Shown here: positions 31,185 through 41,234 of the stretch, in pieces
How positions within the stretch are numbered: position 1 is the stretch's first letter
How the letters are laid out: every line of letters begins with the position of its first letter
Source: Candidatus Dadabacteria bacterium
Lineage (GTDB): Bacteria; Desulfobacterota_D; UBA1144; Nemesobacterales; Nemesobacteraceae
Assembly: GCA_009840385.1 (NCBI GenBank)
Contig: VXNX01000009.1
Location: forward strand, 165,585-215,172
Reading direction: 5' to 3'
Length of the DNA stretch: 49,588 bases
Program-made: the position numbers and the translations under genes
The notes under the pieces: generated by a model
Databases searched by the model: none
What the model was told of the DNA's origin: nothing
What the model saw: only the letters and a program-made list of their open reading frames with translations

Positions 31185-32551
31185 CGTGGAATCTCCCGGT
31201 TCACGAAATTCTTCTTTACGTAGTTAATCTTGTACCATATGTTGTCGTCAATCCACTTGGCATCCCACCATTCAAGCGGCCTCACAGGAACTCCCTGAAC
31301 GTAAACCCCGAAATGGAGATGGTCTCCGACGGCAAGCCCGGTAGTACCTGTCCTTCCCAAGCGGTCTTTTTTCTCCACGCTGTCTCCGACGCTTACATCC
31401 ATCGAAGTCAGATGTGAGTAAAGCGTCATAACCCCCAGGCCGTGGTCAACAATAACCGTATTGCCATATATGCCGAGGTGATCGGCAAAAACCACCACTC
31501 CGCTGTTAGAGGCGGGAACGGGGTGCTTCCTGGTAACGGAAAGGTCGTAGCCGAGGTGATACTGCCTGTCAATCACTTCGCCGTCCATCAGGTATTTCCT
31601 GTGATCCGCAAATGTCGCGCCCACCTTGGAATTGGGAAGCTGATTGAATTTTCCTTTCCAGAGCATCTTATCCCCGCTTTGTCTTCCGACCTCATATATC
31701 CTGTTGTCGTTTTCCTTTCTCGTCTCGTTGTTGATCTTCAGAAACGCTTTACGAAAATCGGTTTTCCCGTCATCGGTAACCGAGGCATAACCGTAAACCT
31801 TGTTGAAAAGCGGAAGAACCTTTTTCTTGAGAAACCATTCGGAGAGAGCTATTTCGTCCTTTAAGTACGGCGCCCTCAGAAGCCGGTAAGAAACGGACTC
31901 CCTGACTTCGTTGCCAGCCGCGTCGGTGGCAAAAATTTCTATCTTCTCTCCCTTGGGAGCATCGTACGGATAGGCGAAAAAGGCAAGGTATATCAGAGGG
32001 TCCTCGAAATATCCGCCGTAACCTTCAAAAAAAAGGTCTTTTATTTCGACCCCGCTTGTGACCGTGTCCTCTGAGGTCTTGTATACAACGACTCCGGCGC
32101 CCCCGTGTCTTATATACAGCATGGGTGAGAGTTCCTGTATCTCCGGAGGGAGGAAATCGAGGGTGACTTTCTCGCTGAAAACAGCCTTTCCAGAGAACAT
32201 GGAATTATCGGTCACCTCTATGAAAATTTCCGACGTACCGCTTTTTATACCAAGCTTTTCAGGGTTGATGCTCACGCTAATCACATCGCTTTTTGTTACT
32301 TTCTTATACTCCTTCTCAACAAGAACGGACTCCCCGTAAGTGTCAAGCAGGTAGATACGCACTTTGGCAAGCCCGGTGCCCTTATCGGACACGGTCACCT
32401 CAAAGGGTTTTGTGCCCAGATTCTTGATATCCCGCTCAATGGATATGACGGGAGGACTCATCTCAGCGATGGAGATAACTTTTATGATGGCAATGACCAG
32501 AAGCAAAATCCCAAAAACAGCGGCAACCCGTTTCCCGGATACCTTTAGCAT
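31181..32551 (-). CDS. Membrane-anchored M23 family metallopeptidase
   Basis: This 456-residue envelope protein has an N-terminal membrane anchor (about 8-30), two beta-rich Ig-like stretches (33-135 and 150-225) and a C-terminal lysostaphin-type M23 domain (about 330-435). The zinc site His332/Asp336 (HLGYD) and His413 (HLHFG) is complete, with His380 and His411 also conserved, so it should be an active peptidoglycan endopeptidase rather than an EnvC-like inactive regulator. AGGAGG lies 9 nt before the ATG. It is coupled to rlmB by a 4-nt overlap, an unusual partner. Confidence 0.9.
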
Positions 32552-32667
32552 TTAAAACAACCTCCTTTGAGTTGCGGTGGCAGTCGCTTCGTTTTTCATG
32601 TCATAAGAAGAACTTAGACAACAAAAATGTTTTATGTTAAAACCGTCTCGGGAATACAGATCCATCC

Positions 32668-32686
32668 CCGCGCGACGCGGTTTTTT
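32668..32686 (+). terminator. Short hairpin with T6 tract
   Basis: CCGCG and CGCGG form a 5-bp GC-only stem around a CGA loop, followed immediately by TTTTTT. It looks like a minimal intrinsic terminator on the plus strand, yet no annotated gene is transcribed towards it from the left. It might end a short RNA that starts within this intergenic region, or be chance. Confidence 0.3.
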
Positions 32687-32778
32687 ACGGAAAAAGTCCC
32701 CAGTAAACAGAAAAGTGCTGTGAAAAGGACCTTCCGGACAGCCCAGTCAAATTCTGTTTTTATTTGGCCGCTTTTAAG

Positions 32779-32784
32779 TATAAT
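32779..32784 (+). promoter_or_regulatory. Candidate -10 element for tamB
   Basis: A perfect TATAAT about 73 nt before the tamB start. The upstream -35 region is T-rich (TGTTTT, 18 nt away) and weak. Confidence 0.3.
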
Positions 32785-32856
32785 AGGCTTGGTAGGAAAA
32801 TCCAGATCATTATAGCGTGACCGAGGGTAAACTCCCTAGCATTTTCCCTAAAGATA

Positions 32857-35800
32857 GTGCGTAAAAGAACCATCTTCTTTATATTTGCGGCAGTATTTTT
32901 TGTCCTTGTCGTAGGACTCTTTTTGTTCTCCCAGACCGAGCAAAGCCGCATATACGCAAAAAACCTCATAGAACAAAGGCTTAACTCGATCCCCAATTTC
33001 CATATCAGTCTCGGGGATATCAAAGGAAGCATAATCTCCACGATGGAGATAGACGATATTGAGGTAAAAATAGCGGGGGAGGACTTCATAGAAATTGAAA
33101 AACTCTCAACTAACTATTCGATCCCTCTTCTCTATTCAATAATCTCGAGAAAAAAACTCTACTTATCGAACACGGAGATAGAAGGTCTAAAACTCCTGCT
33201 TGAAAAAGACAGCAGCGGGCTATGGAATTTCAAAAAACTCAAAACCAAGGATAAAGCCGCTGAGCGTCCGCAGGAACCAAGAATAAGTCTTATATTCTCA
33301 AACAACAGAATCCGCAACTCCCGTGTTTTGATCAGTGACCACACAAAAAACAAGGTTTGGGAGTTTGACCTCGTGGAGGAGTCGTTTTTCTCCATAAACA
33401 TCGTGGAACTCACGAAAAAGATCGAGCTTGACGCCAAGGACGTAAATTTCAACTACGTGTCCCCCACAATCAGGATAAGGAATCTCAGGGGAAAGATCGA
33501 TATAGCTTCCTGGAACTGTGTATTCGAAGACGCCGGATTTGAGGTTGAAGGGGTACCGATTAGGGGAAGCGGCACCGCAAAAAACCTGAGAAACCCTGAA
33601 TTTGACATGACAGTGTATTTCGACTCACTTGGAATAGACGGCAAGGGAGAGCTTAACCTTCAGGCAAAAACAAAGGTCAAAATGCACTCCCGGGACAACC
33701 TGGTCGGCACGATGGAGCTCTCGGCCCGGGATTCTTTTCTTAACGGGGAGCGGTTCTGGACGGATCTTAAACCGGCCAGAATTAACGGAACAAAAGCACT
33801 CATAGAAGGCACGATAGGCGGAGGATTCGGAGAGTCCCGTATAAAAGGAAGCGTAGACTTTAAAAAATGGCTAGGGGAAGGAGAGAGAAACTGGTTTGAC
33901 TTCTCGGCAAAGCTAAACGACGCGGACACAGATGAGCTGACCGAGATGCTCAACCGTACGCCCTACCCCCTGAAATTCGGAGATAATTCAAGGTTAAACT
34001 CAAATCTCAGGGTAAGCGGCAGCTGGGCAAGCAGGGAAACGTATTCCCTGCGGGTCGAGCCCGATTACCTTGACGTAATCGACGGCGAGCAAAGCAAACT
34101 TCAGGTCGTAGGTTATCTGGCGCTCGGAAACGAGGGTACGGATTTCGATATAGTCTCAAAAGCAAAACGGTTCAAGCTAAAGCTTGAATTCCCGGATATA
34201 ACGATTGACAACTATGTTGACGGAAGCGCGACTTTCCGGGGAGCGGTACCAAAAAAAGGCAAGTTCTTCGAAGACGTGGATCTGCGGGTGAATGCCGACC
34301 TGAGGACAGACGGATTTTACAGGATAACGAACATAGATTCCCAAATTGATGCCGGCATTGAGAAAGGAGTGCTGACGATAAACAGACTAAATATCTCATC
34401 CGATGAATTCTCCTTATCCGCTGAGAAAACAGAAGAAATCCAAAAGGGTCTTGACTTCTCCTTTGAATTCGCGGCGCAGAACCTTGGTTTCCTCTCCGAG
34501 GTTGACGAAAGAATCCCACTGTTTCTAGGAAAAATAAGCTCGAGAGGAAAAATCAGCGGAGACATTTTCACTCCACTGATCAAGGCAACCTCGCAGGTAG
34601 AAAGCTTCGCTTATGAAAAAGATTTCATAGCTCAGGACATGTCGGTTGAGTCCAGTACACGGATCGATCTGAAAAACGCTCCCAAGGTGTCGTTCGATAT
34701 GGCACTCAAAGCGCAGCGAGCCCGCGTTTTGGGCAATTCCTCGGACACACTCGAAGCAAAGCTGCGGGGAACGGAAACCCATATTGAAGTAGGTGCCCTT
34801 TTAAGCAAGAAAGACGGTTCCTTCGCCTCTTCAGAATTCAGTGTTGACGGCATCTTGGGCCACGAGAAAAAAATAAAAATGACATATCTTGAAGGTCTTC
34901 TGGCCGAAAAACGGTTTAGGAGCAAAGGAGACATCTTCCTTGATATATCTTCTGAAAGAACAAGGCTCAAGGGAGATGAATTTTTCTACGGAGAAGGGAA
35001 AATCACCAGTTTTCTCGGAGAAATCAACCGGAAGGAAAAGACAGTCGAACTGCGGGCGGACATGACGAATTTCAATCCGCTGATCATATCGAAAGCCCTC
35101 AATCTAAGACACGACCTGGGGGGAACACTTGACGGAAAAGTCAAAGTCAGCGGCCCCTTTACCGCCCCATCCGTTCATGCCGAAGTAAAATCAGACGGCT
35201 TCTTCTACGGATTCTCCTCAACAGGAGAAACGGAAGTCAGCCTCCGCGGGGAAAAAGGAAAACTTTCCCTCGATCTCGTGTCCTCGCTCGACCAGAAGAA
35301 AAGCCTCAGTCTGCGGGGAGACCTGCTGGTCCCAGAGGACGCCCGAAGCTACCTCGAGGCGATAATGGGATCTTCGATGGACCTTGAGTTGACATCTGAC
35401 CGGTACAAACTCGACTTCCTGAAAATTTTTTCAAACTCCATAGAGAAAATCGAAGGAAGTTTCTCATCCGGAGGCCTTTCCCTTAAAGGCACCCTGGAGA
35501 AACCGTGGGTAAAAGGAAACGTTGAAGTAAATGATATGAAGCTTTTTTTGAGCCAGCTTAGAAACAGTCTGTCCACCCAGCACGCCGAACTTTCATTTAA
35601 CGGCACAAGACTCACCCTGCCCAGAACGGAGTTCCGTTCGGCAAAGGGGAAAGCCTACATGAAAGGCAGAATGAACCTTTCTGATTTCACTTACCGCGCG
35701 GATCTTGATATGGAGAAAATCCGCTTTAACCCCCACTCAATAAAAACAGACCTGTCCGGCAATCTGAAGATAGAGAAAAAAGGCGAGTTTCTTAATGTAA

Positions 35801-36672
35801 CGGGAGATACGAAGGTCACGGCAGGCAGAATCCGTCTTTACCCCGGAAGAGTGAAGAGCGTAAAGGATATCAGTTTCATAGACAGAACCGAGAGTTTCGC
35901 CGGCGAGTTCTCGCTTGAGGAACAGAACCAGAGCGATTTTTACAGAGAGAAGACCGAAATGAATATTTCAGTTGACATCTCTTCCGGCACGTGGATAAAA
36001 ACCAAGGAAGCCAACTTTAACACGCGCGGAAAACTCAGGCTTAAGAAAAAACCGGGCACAGATCTCAACATGCAGGGAAACATAGTGTCGTCCGAGGGAT
36101 ATTACACCGTCTTCGGAAAGCTTTTCGACATAGAGGACGCCACGCTTAACTTCACGGGAGCGTCGGATAATCCCGCTTTAAACGTTAAGGCATATTATGA
36201 TGCCGGCGATGTTGACGTGCATGTGGCCGTTACCGGAAATTTGAGAGAACCGGACCTGTCTCTGTCAAGCAACCCGGATCTTGAAGAGATTGACATAATA
36301 TCCTATATAGTTTTCGGAGCTTCGAGCAACAGACTTCAGACCCAGCAGAGAGCTTTTGTGGGAAAATTCGCAACGGCGGTTGCCGCAGGCGGGATCTCCG
36401 AGCTCCTGAGCTCGGAAATCGGTCTTGATCTTCTGAGCATCCAGGAAGGAGAGCGGGGACTTGAGGACAGCACCCTCAAGGTCGGTTCCTACGTGACAAG
36501 GGATATTTTTGTCGGCTACGAGAGATCTCCCTCCCAGACACCGATTGACCAGACAACGCAGATGCGCAACAAGCTCAATCTTGAATGGAAGCTCAACAGA
36601 AGATTCTCGGTAGAAAGTCAGATGGGGGGAGAGAACCCAGGAGTCGACTTCTTCTACAATTTCAATTTCTAA
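32857..36672 (+). CDS. tamB: Translocation and assembly module protein TamB (AsmA-like bridge protein)
   Basis: This 1271-residue protein has one N-terminal membrane helix (about 5-27), a very long repetitive beta-strand periplasmic region and a C-terminal DUF490/TamB domain (roughly the last 350 residues). Proteins of this family span the periplasm as a hydrophobic groove and support outer-membrane protein assembly and lipid transport. The ending FFYNFNF gives a terminal aromatic motif common in this family. The start is GTG at 32857; no clear ribosome-binding site is visible. No tamA/BamA gene is next to it in the window. der follows after 51 nt. Confidence 0.92.
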   Translation: MRKRTIFFIFAAVFFVLVVGLFLFSQTEQSRIYAKNLIEQRLNSIPNFHISLGDIKGSIISTMEIDDIEVKIAGEDFIEIEKLSTNYSIPLLYSIISRKKLYLSNTEIEGLKLLLEKDSSGLWNFKKLKTKDKAAERPQEPRISLIFSNNRIRNSRVLISDHTKNKVWEFDLVEESFFSINIVELTKKIELDAKDVNFNYVSPTIRIRNLRGKIDIASWNCVFEDAGFEVEGVPIRGSGTAKNLRNPEFDMTVYFDSLGIDGKGELNLQAKTKVKMHSRDNLVGTMELSARDSFLNGERFWTDLKPARINGTKALIEGTIGGGFGESRIKGSVDFKKWLGEGERNWFDFSAKLNDADTDELTEMLNRTPYPLKFGDNSRLNSNLRVSGSWASRETYSLRVEPDYLDVIDGEQSKLQVVGYLALGNEGTDFDIVSKAKRFKLKLEFPDITIDNYVDGSATFRGAVPKKGKFFEDVDLRVNADLRTDGFYRITNIDSQIDAGIEKGVLTINRLNISSDEFSLSAEKTEEIQKGLDFSFEFAAQNLGFLSEVDERIPLFLGKISSRGKISGDIFTPLIKATSQVESFAYEKDFIAQDMSVESSTRIDLKNAPKVSFDMALKAQRARVLGNSSDTLEAKLRGTETHIEVGALLSKKDGSFASSEFSVDGILGHEKKIKMTYLEGLLAEKRFRSKGDIFLDISSERTRLKGDEFFYGEGKITSFLGEINRKEKTVELRADMTNFNPLIISKALNLRHDLGGTLDGKVKVSGPFTAPSVHAEVKSDGFFYGFSSTGETEVSLRGEKGKLSLDLVSSLDQKKSLSLRGDLLVPEDARSYLEAIMGSSMDLELTSDRYKLDFLKIFSNSIEKIEGSFSSGGLSLKGTLEKPWVKGNVEVNDMKLFLSQLRNSLSTQHAELSFNGTRLTLPRTEFRSAKGKAYMKGRMNLSDFTYRADLDMEKIRFNPHSIKTDLSGNLKIEKKGEFLNVTGDTKVTAGRIRLYPGRVKSVKDISFIDRTESFAGEFSLEEQNQSDFYREKTEMNISVDISSGTWIKTKEANFNTRGKLRLKKKPGTDLNMQGNIVSSEGYYTVFGKLFDIEDATLNFTGASDNPALNVKAYYDAGDVDVHVAVTGNLREPDLSLSSNPDLEEIDIISYIVFGASSNRLQTQQRAFVGKFATAVAAGGISELLSSEIGLDLLSIQEGERGLEDSTLKVGSYVTRDIFVGYERSPSQTPIDQTTQMRNKLNLEWKLNRRFSVESQMGGENPGVDFFYNFNF

Positions 36673-36723
36673 AACGTTAAACTTCGGGGAAACTCATCCG
36701 GGGACCAATAGCGGAGAAACGCA

Positions 36724-38070
36724 ATGAACGGGCAAAAACCGATCGTAGCCATAGTTGGAAGGCCAAATGTCGGAAAGTCCACCCTTTTTAACAGGATAAT
36801 AGGGTGGAACAAGACGATAGTGGAGGACATCCCGGGCGTCACAAGAGACAGAGTCTATGAAGACACCCGATGGAAGGAAAAGGAGTTCACTCTCGTTGAC
36901 ACCGGAGGTCTCTCCCTAGGCGAAGACGACGAAGACTACTCTCTTATAAAAGAGCAGATAGACGTGGCCATTTCCGAAGCGGACCTCGTGGTGATGCTTT
37001 TTGACGGCCAGGACGGGGCTCTGCCTCAGGACTCGGAGATAGTTCAATATCTTAGAAGGACCGAAAAAAAGGTCATCTACGCGGTAAACAAAGTCGACCA
37101 TGGAAACATAAAACAGGTGCTCAAGACCTACGAATTCTACGGAACGGGCTCAGATGAATTCATGGCGATCTCCGCGCTTCACAACAAAAATATCTACGAA
37201 CTGGTGGAACAGATCGCTTCCTGCATAGAAGCTTCCGGACAGCCGGAAGAAGAATCGGAGGAATCCGAGGGAACCAGAATCGCCGTTATCGGCAAACCCA
37301 ACGTTGGAAAATCCACGCTGGTGAACAGGATACTCGGAGAATACAGGCTCATAACGAGCCCCACTCCGGGCACAACCCGCGACCCCGTGGACTCCATCTA
37401 TGAAAAAGACGGGAAAAAATACGTTTTTATCGATACCGCCGGGATAAGAAGAAAGTCAAGAATAGACGCACTAGTTGAAAAACACAGCGTCTTTCGGGCC
37501 ATAAGGTCGATCGAAAGAGCCCACATCGTGCTGCTTATGATAGACGGACAGGAGGGCCCGACTCACCATGACTCGCGTCTCGCGGAACTCGTAAAAGACA
37601 GAAACAGGGCCCTTATAATACTGCTTAACAAATGGGATCTCGCTCCCGAAGACATAGCGGACCCCGAAGATATAGAAGAGATAACAAAGGAGAGACTAGT
37701 CGGGGTTGATTACGCCCCCGTGCTTACAATCTCCGCGCTTACCGGCAAAAAAGTCGGAAAAATTTTCGACGTTGTTGAGCGGGTAGAGAGCAATTTCAGG
37801 AGGAAACTGCCCACCGGGAAGCTTAACAGGTTCCTCGAAGACCTTACAAAACGCCACCCTCCCCCGGTTTACAGGAGAAAGGAAATCAAGCTTTTCTATA
37901 TCTCCCAGCCCTTCACCGCGCCACCGACTTTCACGATCTTCACCAATTCGGCAAAGGGCATACCGGAGAACTACAGGAGGTTCCTTGAGAACCAGCTAAG
38001 GGCGTACGGGGACTTCGAGGGAGTTCCCCTGAAGCTTCTGTTTCGGGACAGGGAAGGAAAAGAGGTCTAG
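36724..38070 (+). CDS. der: Ribosome-assembly GTPase Der (EngA)
   Basis: This 448-residue cytoplasmic GTPase is needed for 50S subunit maturation. Two tandem G domains are visible: GRPNVGKS (12-19), DTGG and NKVD; then GKPNVGKS (about 190-197), DTAG and NKWD. A C-terminal KH-like domain follows (from about residue 355). The linker is acidic (EEESEESEG). GGAGAAACGCA gives a good ribosome-binding site before the ATG. It ends 1 nt from the convergent glycosyltransferase gene. Confidence 0.97.
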   Translation: MNGQKPIVAIVGRPNVGKSTLFNRIIGWNKTIVEDIPGVTRDRVYEDTRWKEKEFTLVDTGGLSLGEDDEDYSLIKEQIDVAISEADLVVMLFDGQDGALPQDSEIVQYLRRTEKKVIYAVNKVDHGNIKQVLKTYEFYGTGSDEFMAISALHNKNIYELVEQIASCIEASGQPEEESEESEGTRIAVIGKPNVGKSTLVNRILGEYRLITSPTPGTTRDPVDSIYEKDGKKYVFIDTAGIRRKSRIDALVEKHSVFRAIRSIERAHIVLLMIDGQEGPTHHDSRLAELVKDRNRALIILLNKWDLAPEDIADPEDIEEITKERLVGVDYAPVLTISALTGKKVGKIFDVVERVESNFRRKLPTGKLNRFLEDLTKRHPPPVYRRKEIKLFYISQPFTAPPTFTIFTNSAKGIPENYRRFLENQLRAYGDFEGVPLKLLFRDREGKEV

Positions 38071-38071
38071 A

Positions 38072-39280
38072 TCACCCGGCCTCGAGTATTATTTTCTGTA
38101 TATCCGCGGTTCGATCTTCCGCCGAGCACATTTCCATTACCCTGCGCCTCGCGTTCGGGCCCATTTGACCCCGGAGTTGCGCGTCCCGTGCAAGAATCGA
38201 TATGCTCTCCCCCATCTTCTCAAAATCCCCGGGGTCGCAGATAAAACCCGTCTCTCCGTCCTCCACGGCCTCCGCTATGCCACCTATCGAAAAACCCACG
38301 ACGGGAAGAGCAAATGCCATCGCCTCTATAACGGACCTTGGAAAAGGATCCGGGTAATTGGACGGAATCACGAAGAGGTCAAAATCCTTTAGATACGGCC
38401 TCACGTCTTCTCTGTATCCGGTAAAGACAAAGCTGTCCCGCACTCCCAGTCCCTCCGCGTAATCTTCAAGCTCCCGCAGATGGTTTTTCGGGAAAAACCA
38501 CGGAGTATCTCCGACTATGACGAACTTTACCTTCCCCTTCATGTCGTTCTCTGAAACAATCCGGCTGACAGTGTCGATGAACTCCACGTAGCCCTTTCTC
38601 GGGACCACCCTTCCGGTGTTTCCGACAAGCACCGTATCCGTGGGTATGGAAAATTCCTCCCTCAGAGAACCCCGGACGGACTCCCTGTCAAAGTCCGCGG
38701 GATCAATACCGTTATAAACGACGTGAATCTTGCTTTTTGCTCTTCGAAACGGCTCCGCCGTGGCCCGGGAAACGCATATTATCTTTTTCACGCACCTAAA
38801 CCCCGAGAGCGTTTCCATAAGAGACTTCATAAACCGGGTCTGCTGTATGTTCCTTACGTGCCAGATAACGGGTTTTTTGTTTTTCCTTCCGATCAGGGTG
38901 CCCACGATTTTGGCAAGTGTGCCGTTGCAGTAGATAATGTCGATTCCGTTTTCCCTGATTATCTTCGGGGAACCGCAGAGCAGACGGAGCATATTCACTA
39001 TGTTTGCGATTATGGAAAAAACTCTCAGCACACCTGGCGCACGCGTGGTGTCCGCTACCATTGCTGATTTCTGTATGTTCTCTGGAAACCTGGGGTCAAC
39101 TATAACGTTTTCGAAAATTCCCTCGGATTTAAGACTCTCAGAGAATATGTCGTGTTTCGGGACAAGCACAAACGGATTTATCTTTTCCCGGTCGATATAC
39201 TTCAGTATGTAGAGGAGACTTCTCCCCGGTCCTCCGTCCCTTACCGAGTGATTGATGAAAAGCACATTTGTTTTTTTCAT
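38072..39280 (-). CDS. Glycosyltransferase family 4 protein
   Basis: This 402-residue GT-B glycosyltransferase has an N-terminal acceptor domain (GGPGRSLLYIL near 16-26) and a C-terminal nucleotide-sugar domain with NTGRVVPRKGY near 227 and the E-x7-E-like region PFPRSVIEAMAFALPVVG near 320. It probably adds a sugar to a cell-surface glycan or lipid on the cytoplasmic side. Donor and acceptor cannot be told. It is alone, with no polysaccharide cluster around it, and no clear Shine-Dalgarno sequence precedes the ATG. Confidence 0.88.
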   Translation of the reverse strand: MKKTNVLFINHSVRDGGPGRSLLYILKYIDREKINPFVLVPKHDIFSESLKSEGIFENVIVDPRFPENIQKSAMVADTTRAPGVLRVFSIIANIVNMLRLLCGSPKIIRENGIDIIYCNGTLAKIVGTLIGRKNKKPVIWHVRNIQQTRFMKSLMETLSGFRCVKKIICVSRATAEPFRRAKSKIHVVYNGIDPADFDRESVRGSLREEFSIPTDTVLVGNTGRVVPRKGYVEFIDTVSRIVSENDMKGKVKFVIVGDTPWFFPKNHLRELEDYAEGLGVRDSFVFTGYREDVRPYLKDFDLFVIPSNYPDPFPRSVIEAMAFALPVVGFSIGGIAEAVEDGETGFICDPGDFEKMGESISILARDAQLRGQMGPNARRRVMEMCSAEDRTADIQKIILEAG

Positions 39281-39393
39281 ATTGGCAGATATTGCGGTAA
39301 AATCTCTTGAGAGTTAAACTGGGTGGGGAAATAAACTAATACGATCTTCATGTTATTACCTGCTGCAGTACAATTAAAATTCAGAGGACTTTA

Positions 39394-40101
39394 ATGCACA
39401 CCAAAACCCGCGCAAGCACCGTGAAAATCTACCTGTTTTTCCTTTTTATTTCCTTATTTGCAGTCTCGGGATGCGGCCTGGATATCGATTTCGGCAGCGG
39501 AAATAACAGCAATCTAAACGTGAAAACCAATGAGACGATAATTGGAATAATAGAAAACATACCGGCGACGCACGACGGTTCAAGCTTTATCGTAAAGGCA
39601 AGCACCATTAGAGGAGAGGACAAAGAAGAGTGCTGCGAAGTTACCGGGGTATCCGAAGATGAGGAATTCACCATAGAAGGAGATCTCGATCCGGAAGTCG
39701 AACTTGAAATCTTTGAGAGCGGGGACGAGAATTCTCCAATCGGCAGGGGAAGAATCGAGATTTTTCCCGGAGCAACAATTGAGATTGAGGATATAACCAT
39801 TGAGGTCGACGGGGACCTGGATTATGATCGGGAAGAGGTTGACATAACCTTCAATGGAGAAGTTTCCAACAACGAGGACTGCACTGAAGGAAACGAGGAA
39901 ATAAACGGGCAGATAGAAGTTACGATATCGTCTGAGGGTAGAGAATCCGAACTAATAACTGTCAAGCTGGACGGTACGGAAATACTGGGAGAAGACGATC
40001 CTATGTGTCACCAAATATCTCCCGGACGTAAGGTCGAAATAGACGGAAAACTGACGAATGACAGTAAAACCGTCAAGGCAACCATAATTGAGATAGAATA
40101 G
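39394..40101 (+). CDS. Acidic lipoprotein with DUF5666-like C-terminus
   Basis: This 235-residue protein carries a lipoprotein signal ending in VSGC (Cys27). The mature part is very acidic and made of beta-strand-rich stretches. The C-terminal PGRKVEIDGKLTNDSKTV segment resembles the repeat of DUF5666 proteins, and an earlier segment with the same character begins near residue 44, suggesting a divergent duplication. Cysteines occur in pairs or singly (EECCEV, NEDC, PMCH), so disulfides are possible. AGAGGACTTTA precedes the ATG. No function is known to me; the neighbouring metal operon is convergent and not obviously linked. Confidence 0.75.
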   Translation: MHTKTRASTVKIYLFFLFISLFAVSGCGLDIDFGSGNNSNLNVKTNETIIGIIENIPATHDGSSFIVKASTIRGEDKEECCEVTGVSEDEEFTIEGDLDPEVELEIFESGDENSPIGRGRIEIFPGATIEIEDITIEVDGDLDYDREEVDITFNGEVSNNEDCTEGNEEINGQIEVTISSEGRESELITVKLDGTEILGEDDPMCHQISPGRKVEIDGKLTNDSKTVKATIIEIE

Positions 40102-40109
40102 GCTGGGTT

Positions 40110-40124
40110 GGGTTTCTCGAACCC
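40110..40124. terminator. Weak bidirectional hairpin between convergent genes
   Basis: GGGTT and AACCC form a 5-bp stem with loop TCTCG in the 32-nt gap between the lipoprotein gene and convergent troD. There is no proper T tract on either side, so termination is possible but weakly supported. Confidence 0.2.
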
Positions 40125-40133
40125 CTGTTCTCT

Positions 40134-41234
40134 CTATCTTCCCTCCACGGTCATCCGCGCCCTCTTCCTTCCTCTCTCAGTGAGAAGGAGTTCTCCACCC
40201 GTAACCGCTATCTCTCCTTTCTGTCTCAGAAATCCGACCACCTTAGAAGCAAAATCGGCTGACCGGAACATCCCCCTGCTGTCGGGATGGTTCTTTACCG
40301 CCTCCCCCTTTTCCTGGTTGTAAAGACTTACGAGAAGCGAGGCCTCAGCAAAATCCATCCTCTGCCTTCTTTTTTCTCTCATTATGCCGAAAAGCCCCCT
40401 TTGCGGAGCAAAGAGGAAAACCGCGAGAAAAAACACCCCGCACACAGAGGCCATCGAGCCCGCTATGTTGACATCAAGCCAGTTGGCAACCCAGAATCCT
40501 GAAATGGCCGCCGAAATGCCGAAAACCACGCTAAGAGAGATCATCCTGAAAAGCGAATCCGTAAGAAGGTAGGCGCAACACGGCGGAATCACTATAAGAG
40601 CTATAACCAGTATCGAACCCACCGCGTCAAACGCCCCGACGCATGTAAGCGACACGACCGCCATGAGCAGATAGTGAATCAGGCGGGGGCGAAAGCCTAT
40701 CGACGAAGCGAAGCTCTCATCAAATGTAGACACCTTAAGCTCCTTGTAGAAAAAGGAGATGAAAAGAAGGTTCAAAAGAAGAATCGAACCCATTACGTAA
40801 GCCGACACGGGTCCCAGATCCATGCCCGACACGATGAACCGGTTAAAGGGTGCGAAAGCTATTTCTCCGAGAAGCACGGAGTGAGTGTCAATATGCACGT
40901 TTCGAGCGTACTTGGAAAGCAGTATGACTGCCACGCTGAAAAGAAAGGGGAAGACAATTCCTATGGACGCGTCTTTTTTCACAAGCCTTGAGCGGTTGAC
41001 CGCTTCTATCAGCGAGATCGCAAGCACCCCGCTGACGGCGGCCCCCACTATGAGGAGCGGTGACGACAGGTCTTTGACGAGGAAAAAAGCGAGTATTATT
41101 CCAAGCAGAACGGAATGACTGATTGCGTCGGTCATCATGGACATTCTTCTGAGAACAAGAAACGCCCCGGGTATAGAGCATGAAGCCGCCACTATAACGG
41201 CTACCAGCTGTATATCAAATTGATGCGGACTCAC
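40134..41234 (-). CDS. troD: Metal ABC transporter permease with C-terminal winged-helix-like tail
   Basis: This 366-residue permease of the ABC-3 (Mn/Zn/Fe) family has about eight membrane helices up to residue 278, then an 80-residue cytosolic tail. The tail (about 285-366) ends in VVGFLRQKGEIAVTGGELLL, then TERGRKRA, a helix-wing pattern like DtxR/MarR-type winged helices. Plain ABC-3 permeases are about 280-290 residues. The start overlaps troC by 4 nt (ATGA). Symbol by analogy with TroD; manganese is inferred from the regulator. Confidence 0.9.
   Translation of the reverse strand: MSPHQFDIQLVAVIVAASCSIPGAFLVLRRMSMMTDAISHSVLLGIILAFFLVKDLSSPLLIVGAAVSGVLAISLIEAVNRSRLVKKDASIGIVFPFLFSVAVILLSKYARNVHIDTHSVLLGEIAFAPFNRFIVSGMDLGPVSAYVMGSILLLNLLFISFFYKELKVSTFDESFASSIGFRPRLIHYLLMAVVSLTCVGAFDAVGSILVIALIVIPPCCAYLLTDSLFRMISLSVVFGISAAISGFWVANWLDVNIAGSMASVCGVFFLAVFLFAPQRGLFGIMREKRRQRMDFAEASLLVSLYNQEKGEAVKNHPDSRGMFRSADFASKVVGFLRQKGEIAVTGGELLLTERGRKRARMTVEGR

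Larger units (their letters stand above)
32552..32856. other. Divergent intergenic region between M23 peptidase and tamB
   Basis: About 305 nt without a gene. It holds the AGGAGG of the M23 gene on the minus strand, a small hairpin with a T tract reading rightwards at 32668-32686, and a TATAAT at 32779-32784 ahead of tamB. No open reading frame with a credible start and family match is seen. Confidence 0.5.
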
